DNA of 5,127 nt, from the NCBI GenBank assembly GCA_016926765.1, contig JAFGNY010000153.1, positions 1 to 5,127 on the forward strand, read 5' to 3'. The notes under the pieces were generated by a model, which saw only the letters and a program-made list of their open reading frames with translations, had not been told where the DNA came from and made no database searches. The translations under genes and the position numbers were made by a program. Source of the stretch: Bacteroidales bacterium. Its GTDB lineage: Bacteria; Bacteroidota; Bacteroidia; Bacteroidales; FEN-979. Below, piece after piece: positions 1 to 5,127 of the stretch (its first letter is position 1; every line of letters starts with the position of its first letter).

Positions 1-1116
1 ATAGTTCTGGTCCAAGTCAGGGAATAGGAATGAGTAATACCGTTGAAGGGTAGCATCAAAATAGGCTGCATCAAACCACTCACGTCCCGATTTGATCAGG
101 TTGATATCATCATTTTCATAGAATGCATAGTCGTTGAACCAAGTGATGGTATTGGTAGCTGGCAGAGATGTGCCATGATCTGCTATCAGTCTCTTTCCGG
201 GGACTCCGCCAAACGTCAGAAAATAAAAGGTGTTATTGGAATAGATATTCTTCTGATGCCTGAATAATCCGTCAGCGCCTGAATAATACCAGGTGTCAGG
301 CGACTCCCCGTAAAACAGGATATAATCTCCCGGCCCAAACTCGCCATCTTCTTCGCCGGAAACCCTGATGGAAAGTTCCCGAAGATCGTCGATCCTCGGT
401 GCATCGTTGGCTTCCGGAAGCATCCCGCCTCCATTCCCATAGATTTTAATCGTATGGGCATCAATTCCGGAGAGGTTGATATCTGAAGCGATCAGGTCTT
501 CATAGGAGAGGCTGTAAAGCCCTCTGGCGGAAGCCGAAAACTTATACCAGGTACCACTGGCCAGCACCGAGTGTTCAGCGAAGTCAACAACAGAAGTGGA
601 AGAGAGCTCCGGTTGATTCTCTTTGAAATAGCAGGTCAGAGTGAACGAAATGATCTTCTCGATCCTGCCATTCTCCAGGTTGACCCGGAACGGCAGAAAA
701 GAGATCTCTGTAAAAAGTTCTTTTCGTTGCGTAACAATTTGAGCCGATGGATTCACCGTGGAAGGAATGCAGTTCACATCACCGATAGCAAGGATCTCGG
801 GTGGAGTCAGGGGCCTGTATATCACAGAAGAGAGCTCGACCCGGTCGATTCGTCCGTCCGGAGCGGAAAGCGGGCTCCGGTGATAGTAAACAGGTAGTTT
901 TCCTGTTTCATCCGACATCACTGAACCGGAGAAGGTTAGTAGTGGAATCCACTCTCCCGGCGCTGCTTCAACGGATTTGACAGCTTGCCATTGAAGGGTT
1001 GTCTGGAGGGTCAGAGGAGAGGCTGGTCCACTTCCGGATGGCTGGGCGATAAGATGTTCAGGCAATAGGAAGAACACACTTATCGTTATAAAGCACAAAA
1101 TGATAAATCTGCACAT
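1..1116 (-). CDS. porU: Type IX secretion system sortase PorU, N-terminal part (runs off left edge)
   Basis: PorU is the surface-exposed, gingipain-like cysteine peptidase (C25 family) that removes the C-terminal sorting domain of T9SS cargo and links the cargo to anionic lipopolysaccharide. The reading frame is open from ATG 1114-1116 to base 1, giving 372 codons with no stop. An in-frame TGA at 1129-1131 leaves this ATG as the start. Residues 1-25 form a signal peptide with a hydrophobic core (FIILCFITISVFFLL) and an LIAQ cleavage region; there is no lipobox. Recognition rests on family blocks in the N-terminal domain: VLASGTWYKF at 184-193, YSLSYEDL at 201-208, IKIYGNGGGMLPE at 223-235, GEEDGEFGPGDYILFYG at 254-270 and PDTWYYSG at 273-280. 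Family members are usually above 1,000 residues, so the C25 domain and its catalytic His/Cys lie outside the window and activity cannot be judged. It is divergent from the porP-like gene and close to gldJ, as expected for a T9SS locus. Confidence 0.9.
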   Translation of the reverse strand, partial: MCRFIILCFITISVFFLLPEHLIAQPSGSGPASPLTLQTTLQWQAVKSVEAAPGEWIPLLTFSGSVMSDETGKLPVYYHRSPLSAPDGRIDRVELSSVIYRPLTPPEILAIGDVNCIPSTVNPSAQIVTQRKELFTEISFLPFRVNLENGRIEKIISFTLTCYFKENQPELSSTSVVDFAEHSVLASGTWYKFSASARGLYSLSYEDLIASDINLSGIDAHTIKIYGNGGGMLPEANDAPRIDDLRELSIRVSGEEDGEFGPGDYILFYGESPDTWYYSGADGLFRHQKNIYSNNTFYFLTFGGVPGKRLIADHGTSLPATNTITWFNDYAFYENDDINLIKSGREWFDAAYFDATLQRYYSFLFPDLDQNY

Positions 1117-1214
1117 ACACCAATTAGATCAAAAAGAGATGAACAAAGAACGATTTAATTTTTGTATTATTGTTGTCCGAAATCAGCAAGTTACCTATAA
1201 TAGTATGACTCCGG
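1117..1214. promoter_or_regulatory. Divergent porU / porP-like intergenic region
   Basis: This 98-bp AT-rich spacer separates the porU and porP-like starts, so promoters for both must lie here or overlap the gene ends. On the plus strand there is TTGTCC at 1173-1178, 17 bp, then TATAAT at 1196-1201. This looks like a classical sigma-70 promoter, but it would leave a leader of only a few bases before ATG 1215. TAATTTTTG at 1156-1164 is a one-base-longer variant of the Bacteroidota -7 box TAnnTTTG and would give a more normal leader of about 45 nt, but it has no clear -33 TTTG. On the minus strand only a weak TCTTTTTG resembles a -7 box. No Shine-Dalgarno sequence is visible before either start, which is usual in this phylum. 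The region is certain; the exact promoters are not. Confidence 0.4.
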
Positions 1215-2207
1215 ATGTTTAAAAAAGTTGTCCCGATTCCGCTCTTATTTTTTCTGCTGCCGGTGATGCGGCTTGTGGCTCAGGATCCTCAGTTTTCGCA
1301 GTTTTATGCCAACCCCCTCTACCTGAATCCCGCCCTGGCGGGGGCTCCTATTTGCCCGCGTCTCATTGCCAACTACCGGAACCAGTGGCCTTCTGTTGAA
1401 AAAGCATTCATCACATACAACGCCTCCTACGACCAATATGTTGATTTTCTTCACGGAGGGGTCGGGTTGTTGTTCACAGCCGATCGTGCGGGAAGCGGGA
1501 ACCTCAACACCACGATGATCAGTCTGATGTATGCGTATAAATTTAACATCACCAGCCGGATCTATGCCAGTGCTGCACTCCAGGTCACGTATTACCAGCG
1601 GAGACTCGTTTGGGAAAACCTCCTTTTCGAAGATATGATCGATCCCCAAAATGGGTTTGTCCTCCCCACTTCTGAAAAACAACCCGACCAGGAGAGGGTA
1701 GGTGTTCCGGATTTTTCTGCCGGCCTTTTCGTCGGGTATGAAAATCTGGTTTACGGAGGCCTTTCTGTATCACACCTTACTCAGCCGGGTATTGGATTTT
1801 ATGCGGATGCCACTGCACAGCTTAACATGAAGATAACAATCCATGCAGGCTCTGTGATCAACCTGAGAAAAGGAGGCAGCTATGATGAAGATAAGGAGTT
1901 CTCCATTTCCCCCAACATCCTCTATCAGCAGCAGTTCAAATATCACCAGTTAAACATAGGATTTTACCTCACCGTTGATCCGTTTGTAGGCGGATTGTGG
2001 TTCAGGCATAATTTTGAAAATGCTGATGCCGTCATCCCATTCATCGGCATCCATTACAAAAACCTCCGGGTTGGCTATAGCTATGACTTCACGATCAGCA
2101 GCCTGCGGGGCGCTTCGGGAGGAGCTCACGAAATATCGGCATCCTGGCAGTTTCCCTGCATAGAAAAAAGAAGGCATATCCGTGCAATAAAATGCCCCAG
2201 ATTTTAG
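1215..2207 (+). CDS. PorP/SprF-family type IX secretion system outer-membrane protein
   Basis: A complete 330-residue member of the PorP/SprF family. These outer-membrane beta-barrels work with the T9SS or anchor secreted adhesins; in Flavobacterium, SprF is needed for SprB surface display. An in-frame TGA at 1206-1208 fixes ATG 1215 as the first usable start. A signal peptide of about 23 residues (MFKKVVPIPLLFFLLPVMRL then VAQ) precedes the family signature DPQFSQFYANPLYLNPALAG at 24-43, followed by CPRLIANYRNQWP at 47-59. The rest alternates short amphipathic strands with glycine/aromatic turns, as in an outer-membrane barrel. A likely last strand, HEISASWQF, ends at F313. A basic tail (residues 314-330, with Cys315 and Cys327) follows. 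The gene is divergent from porU and 76 bp upstream of gldJ. The family has many paralogues per genome, so PorP or SprF proper cannot be assigned and no symbol is given. Confidence 0.9.
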   Translation: MFKKVVPIPLLFFLLPVMRLVAQDPQFSQFYANPLYLNPALAGAPICPRLIANYRNQWPSVEKAFITYNASYDQYVDFLHGGVGLLFTADRAGSGNLNTTMISLMYAYKFNITSRIYASAALQVTYYQRRLVWENLLFEDMIDPQNGFVLPTSEKQPDQERVGVPDFSAGLFVGYENLVYGGLSVSHLTQPGIGFYADATAQLNMKITIHAGSVINLRKGGSYDEDKEFSISPNILYQQQFKYHQLNIGFYLTVDPFVGGLWFRHNFENADAVIPFIGIHYKNLRVGYSYDFTISSLRGASGGAHEISASWQFPCIEKRRHIRAIKCPRF

Positions 2208-2212
2208 TTATA

Positions 2213-2245
2213 TATGTCAAATTTTGGGAGAATTTACTATTTTTG
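2213..2245 (+). promoter_or_regulatory. Candidate Bacteroidota promoter for gldJ
   Basis: TATTTTTG at 2238-2245 matches the Bacteroidota primary-sigma -7 consensus TAnnTTTG exactly. TATG at 2213-2216 matches the -33 TTTG at three of four positions with a 21-bp spacer. Transcription would begin near 2250-2253, giving a leader of about 32 nt before ATG 2284, which is A-rich and has no Shine-Dalgarno sequence. No terminator is visible after the porP-like stop, so read-through from that gene is also possible. The -33 half is weak. Confidence 0.4.
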
Positions 2246-2283
2246 CCTTGCAATTTCATCACCCACCAATAAAACTGAATCCG

Positions 2284-3753
2284 ATGAAAATCAAACAAAT
2301 TCTTCAACTCAGCGCTCTGATTGCCGTCGTTCTGTCAGCAGCCTCTTGTAAAAAAGAGACCTCCAGTACAACCGGCTGGTCTTACAATGACCCAAAGAAT
2401 GGTGGGTTTGAAGTTCGACCCTACCAGGAACAGGAGACAGGTCCCGGACTTGTTTTCATTGAAGGAGGTTCATATACAATGGGGCAAACCCAGGATGATG
2501 TGATGTATGAATGGAATAACCAGCCACGTCGTGTCACCATAGCCAGCTTTTACATGGATGAAACCGAAGTCAGGAATCTTGACTACCTCGAATACCTCTA
2601 CTGGCTGAACCGCGTTTATGCTGCCGATTATCCGGGTGTTTACCGGAAAGCGCTGCCCGATACCCTGGTATGGCGAGACAAACTGGCATACAACGAGCCG
2701 TTGGTTGAATACTATTTCCGGCATCCTGCCTATCGCAACTACCCGGTAGTTGGAGTCACATGGCTGCAAGCCAACGATTATACTGCCTGGAGAACCGACA
2801 GGGTCAACGAGATGCTCCTGATCAAGAAAGGCATCCTGGCAATGGATCCCGCACAGAAAAACGATATCAATTTTAACACCGAAGCCTACCTGGCGGGACA
2901 ATATGAAGGCCTGGTGGATAAACCGATGCCCGACCTCAATCCTACTGGTACAGGGACCCGTAAGGTGAAGATGGAAGATGGCATCATGTTACCGAAATAC
3001 CGTCTTCCTACCGAAGCCGAATGGGAATATGCTGCCCTTGGCCTCATCGGGAACACTCTCTATGAGCGAGTGGTTGAAAAGAAAAATTATCCCTGGAACG
3101 GAAACTATGTACGGACCAGCGAATCCAGGTACTACGGAAGTTTCATGGATAACTTCAAACGGGGAACTGGAGACTATATGGGGGTTGCCGGCAACCTGAA
3201 CGACGGCGCTGATATTCCTGCACCCGTTGGATCCTACTTCCCCAACGACTACGGCCTATATAATATGGCAGGGAATGTCAGTGAATGGGTCCTCGATGTC
3301 TATCGTCCCCTGAACTCTTACTATGTGGCCGGACTCCGCCCTTTCCGCGGAAACGTGTTCATGACACCTGAAACAGATGAAGAGGGATTCCTGGCTGAAA
3401 AAGATAGTCTGGGGCATATGAGATATCGTCCGGTTTCTCCTGAAGAAGCGATGAACCGGAAAAATTACCGTACAGCCGACGTGATCAACTACCTGGATGG
3501 TGACTATGAATCCCTGATCAATGAAGAGGACTGGACCAAAACGCCCGATAGTCTCTCCACAGACCTGATGTACCAGTATGGAGTGACCTCGCTGATCACC
3601 GACAGGGCCAGGGTATACAAAGGAGCCAGCTGGAAAGACCCTGCCTTCTATTTAAGCCCGAGTACACGCCGGTTCCTCGATGAAGCCGAAGCATCCGATG
3701 CCATCGGTTTCCGCTGTGCCATGACACGCGTGGGAGGCGAATATCCCAAATAA
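2284..3753 (+). CDS. gldJ: Gliding motility / T9SS lipoprotein GldJ
   Basis: GldJ is a lipoprotein of Bacteroidota needed for gliding and for stability of other Gld/T9SS proteins such as GldK. This copy has 489 residues. ATG 2284 is chosen over an in-frame TTG at 2224 because it gives a lipoprotein signal, MKIKQILQLSALIAVVLS then AASC, with the lipidated Cys at 22. The TTG start would bury this signal and place the promoter box inside the gene. GldJ-type blocks follow: TTGWSYNDPKNGGFEV (29-44), then an SUMF1/formylglycine-generating-enzyme fold from about 55 to 482 with GPGLVFIEGGSYTMG (53-67), RLPTEAEWEYAA (240-251), GLYNMAGNVSEW (324-335), KGASW (446-450) and GFRCAMTR (475-482). The long insert around 336-440, including NYLDGDYESLI, separates GldJ from its paralogue GldK. 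The only cysteines are 22 and 478, so the FGE catalytic pair is absent and the role is structural. The C-terminus stops seven residues after the domain, shorter than in Flavobacterium. murF follows beyond a terminator. Confidence 0.92.
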   Translation: MKIKQILQLSALIAVVLSAASCKKETSSTTGWSYNDPKNGGFEVRPYQEQETGPGLVFIEGGSYTMGQTQDDVMYEWNNQPRRVTIASFYMDETEVRNLDYLEYLYWLNRVYAADYPGVYRKALPDTLVWRDKLAYNEPLVEYYFRHPAYRNYPVVGVTWLQANDYTAWRTDRVNEMLLIKKGILAMDPAQKNDINFNTEAYLAGQYEGLVDKPMPDLNPTGTGTRKVKMEDGIMLPKYRLPTEAEWEYAALGLIGNTLYERVVEKKNYPWNGNYVRTSESRYYGSFMDNFKRGTGDYMGVAGNLNDGADIPAPVGSYFPNDYGLYNMAGNVSEWVLDVYRPLNSYYVAGLRPFRGNVFMTPETDEEGFLAEKDSLGHMRYRPVSPEEAMNRKNYRTADVINYLDGDYESLINEEDWTKTPDSLSTDLMYQYGVTSLITDRARVYKGASWKDPAFYLSPSTRRFLDEAEASDAIGFRCAMTRVGGEYPK

Positions 3754-3784
3754 TTCATTCGCCGCAACCAACGAATTAAATATT

Positions 3785-3813
3785 GTAGGGGCAACCGGAC
3801 CGGTTGCCCCTAC
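3785..3813. repeat. Perfect 29-bp palindrome, probable copy of a dispersed palindromic repeat
   Basis: The arms are perfectly complementary over 14 bp around a single central A. The form GTAGGGGC...GCCCCTAC resembles short intergenic palindromes that recur in Bacteroidota and other genomes, where their spurious translations give VGATG/VAPT-type peptides, as the minus strand does here. Membership of such a family is recalled, not searched, and only one copy is in the window. Confidence 0.5.
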
Positions 3814-3820
3814 TGTTTTT
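3785..3820 (+). terminator. Rho-independent terminator after gldJ
   Basis: A 14-bp arm (GTAGGGGCAACCGG, 3785-3798) and its exact complement (3800-3813) are separated by a single A, and TGTTTTT follows to 3820. In RNA the innermost few pairs would open to form the loop, leaving a GC-rich stem of 11-12 bp with a T run after it. It lies 31 bp past the gldJ stop and 70 bp before murF, so it should separate gldJ from murF transcription. The T run is short, so some read-through is possible. Confidence 0.75.
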
Positions 3821-3890
3821 ATGAATTTTCCCGTCGTTTTTCCGGCCAATCACCATTTTTTGTAATTTTACCTCTCCTGTTCACACCTGT

Positions 3891-5127
3891 ATGGTCAAGA
3901 GCATCCCTGTTACAACCGAACAACTTTACGCACATTATCGACGCTGTTCCGTAATCACCACCGATAGCCGGAAAATTCCTCCCGGATCCATCTTCTTCGC
4001 CCTGAAAGGGGAAAACTTCAATGGAAACCTGTTTGCTGCCCAGGCCCTGGAAAAGGGAGCTGCTTTCGCCGTGGTGGATGATCCCGCGATGAGTCAGGAT
4101 CAACGGTACCTTCTTGTCCATAACGTGTTACAAAGCCTGCAGGAGATCGCCAGAACTCACCGGCAACAAATGCATATCCCGGTGATTGGGATCACAGGCA
4201 GCAATGGTAAGACAACCACGAAAGAGTTGATCCATGCTGTGCTCTCCTCCCGCTATTTAACCCGTTCCACTTCCGGAAACCTCAACAACCACATCGGGGT
4301 TCCTCTCACCCTGTTATCCATTCGTCCCGAAACTGAGATCGCAGTGATTGAGATGGGTGCCAACCACCCGGGAGAGATCGCCTTCCTTTGCGAACTTGCC
4401 CGTCCGACACACGGACTGATCACGAATATAGGTAAAGCACACCTGGAAGGATTCGGAAGCTTTGAAGGAATAATCCGCGCCAAAACTGAGTTGTACACCT
4501 TCCTCAGAAAGAATATGGGAAACGTGTTTCTGAATGCAGGTGATAGCTTATTAGCGAAGTATGCAACCGGCCTGCCGGCAATTATGTATGGATTGGTCGC
4601 AGAGGCCGGCACTTCAGGAAAAATAATTTGGAAGAAGGAAGAAGGGAGAGGGAAGAGGGAAGAAGATGGACTGTCAGGGGTTGAGATCACCTTCCCGGAT
4701 GGTCAAAAACGCGAGGTCATTTCCAGCTTGTTTGGTTCTTACAATGCCCTGAACCTGCTGGCTGCCGCTGCTGTCGGATACCATTTCGATATCCCTCCTT
4801 TGGATATAGCTGCATCCCTTGAAGCCTGTATCCCTGCCAATAACCGCTCCCAGATTTACCGTTCCGAGCGGAATCTTCTGGTGCTTGATGCCTATAACGC
4901 AAATCCCAGCAGCATGAGCGCCGCGTTACACGATTTCGACAGGAGTTTCCAGGGCAACAACGTGGTGATCCTAGGCGACATGCTCGAATTAGGAAAGGAA
5001 TCGGAAGATGAACATCTTGCCATTCTCGGGATCCTTGAGAAATTAAATTTTGATAAGGTATTTCTGATCGGTCCCATCTTTTCTAAGCTGAATAAAAATC
5101 CCGACTGGATAACATTTGAAGACACCC
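3891..5127 (+). CDS. murF: UDP-N-acetylmuramoyl-tripeptide--D-alanyl-D-alanine ligase MurF (runs off right edge)
   Basis: MurF is the cytoplasmic ATP-dependent ligase that adds D-Ala-D-Ala to UDP-MurNAc-tripeptide, the last cytoplasmic step on the peptide stem of peptidoglycan. The frame is open from ATG 3891 to the edge: 412 full codons plus one base. No other in-frame ATG lies close upstream. The N-terminal substrate domain shows TTDSRKIPPGSIFFALKGENFNG (23-45, first part TTDSRKIPPGS). The central ATPase domain has the P-loop GITGSNGKTTTKE (100-112), STSGNLNNHIGVPLTL (126-141), EMGANHPGEI (154-163), NIGKAHLEGFGS (179-190) and K198 in IRAKTEL, the usual site of the carbamylated lysine. The C-terminal domain begins with NNRSQIYR (317-324) and contains DAYNANPSSM (333-342) and GDMLELG (362-368). 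Members are usually about 430-460 residues, so perhaps 20-50 are missing. Residues 248-260 are an unusual charged insert coded by a purine tract. The terminator upstream suggests the gene has its own promoter. Confidence 0.95.
   Translation, partial: MVKSIPVTTEQLYAHYRRCSVITTDSRKIPPGSIFFALKGENFNGNLFAAQALEKGAAFAVVDDPAMSQDQRYLLVHNVLQSLQEIARTHRQQMHIPVIGITGSNGKTTTKELIHAVLSSRYLTRSTSGNLNNHIGVPLTLLSIRPETEIAVIEMGANHPGEIAFLCELARPTHGLITNIGKAHLEGFGSFEGIIRAKTELYTFLRKNMGNVFLNAGDSLLAKYATGLPAIMYGLVAEAGTSGKIIWKKEEGRGKREEDGLSGVEITFPDGQKREVISSLFGSYNALNLLAAAAVGYHFDIPPLDIAASLEACIPANNRSQIYRSERNLLVLDAYNANPSSMSAALHDFDRSFQGNNVVILGDMLELGKESEDEHLAILGILEKLNFDKVFLIGPIFSKLNKNPDWITFEDT
4630..4666 (+). repeat. 37-nt all-purine tract inside murF
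   Basis: Every base from 4630 to 4666 is A or G. It contains the mirror-symmetric GAAGAAGGAAGAAG at 4631-4644 and a 7-bp repeat AGAGGGA twice (4648-4654 and 4655-4661). It stays in frame and codes for the charged stretch KKEEGRGKREED (248-259), placed between the ATPase core and the block SSLFGSYNALNLL where MurF proteins tolerate length changes. It reads like a low-complexity insert or slippage expansion. Confidence 0.7.

Noticed and set aside
571..897. 108-codon plus-strand ORF opposite porU
   Set aside because: It lies wholly antisense to well-matched porU codons, and its translation shows no recognisable domain or signal.
1205..1222. Five-codon mini-ORF (ATG ACT CCG GAT GTT TAA) overlapping the porP-like start
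   Set aside because: It could be a translation-coupling leader, but a tiny ORF of this size is expected by chance and no ribosome binding site supports it.
1245..1682. 145-codon minus-strand ORF opposite the porP-like gene
   Set aside because: It is a shadow of a confidently identified gene, with arginine/proline-rich sequence typical of antisense frames.
3652..3849. 65-codon minus-strand ORF across the gldJ end and the palindrome
   Set aside because: Its VGATG/VAPT stretch comes from the palindromic repeat and the rest is antisense to gldJ.
3863..3870. TAATTTTA as a murF promoter -7 box
   Set aside because: It differs from TAnnTTTG at the final G and has no TTTG at the right distance upstream, so it is too weak to list, although a promoter somewhere in 3821-3890 is likely.
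4253..4690. 145-codon minus-strand ORF opposite murF
   Set aside because: It is antisense to conserved MurF motifs; its Ser/Pro/Phe-rich start is just the complement of the purine tract.
1..5127. CRISPR array, tRNA/rRNA, insertion sequence or phage genes
   Set aside because: No spaced direct repeats, tRNA-like folds, rRNA blocks, transposase or terminal repeats were seen; the window is nearly filled by four envelope genes.

Overview
The window looks like chromosomal core DNA from a member of the Bacteroidota, probably an uncultured or environmental Bacteroidales-, Marinilabiliales- or Cytophagales-like lineage. The evidence is three genes diagnostic of the type IX secretion (T9SS)/gliding machinery (porU, a porP/sprF-family gene, gldJ), A-rich leaders without clear Shine-Dalgarno sequences, and one good match to the Bacteroidota -7 promoter box (TAnnTTTG). 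Genus cannot be told from the sequence alone.

Layout: (1) 1-1116, minus strand: the N-terminal 372 codons of porU, the T9SS sortase/signal peptidase; its catalytic part lies beyond the left edge. (2) 1117-1214: a 98-bp divergent intergenic region that must hold the starts of both porU and the next gene. (3) 1215-2207, plus: a PorP/SprF-family outer-membrane protein, complete at 330 aa. (4) 2208-2283: a short gap with a Bacteroidota-type promoter candidate. (5) 2284-3753, plus: gldJ, a SUMF1/FGE-fold lipoprotein, complete at 489 aa. (6) 3754-3890: intergenic, with a perfect 14-bp palindromic hairpin followed by a T run, acting as a terminator and probably also a copy of a dispersed palindromic repeat. 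(7) 3891-5127, plus: murF, running off the right edge and carrying an unusual 37-nt all-purine insert.

The genes fit one theme, the cell envelope. PorU cleaves the C-terminal sorting signal of T9SS cargo at the cell surface and attaches the cargo. The PorP-like barrel is an outer-membrane component or adaptor. GldJ is a lipoprotein that stabilises other Gld/T9SS components. MurF makes the UDP-MurNAc-pentapeptide precursor of peptidoglycan. Linkage of murF, gldJ and porU is a known Bacteroidota arrangement, so this is not a novel system. The points worth a second look are the PorP-like gene placed between porU and gldJ with its cysteine-containing basic tail, the cysteine-free pseudo-active site of GldJ, the palindromic repeat, and the purine tract inside murF.
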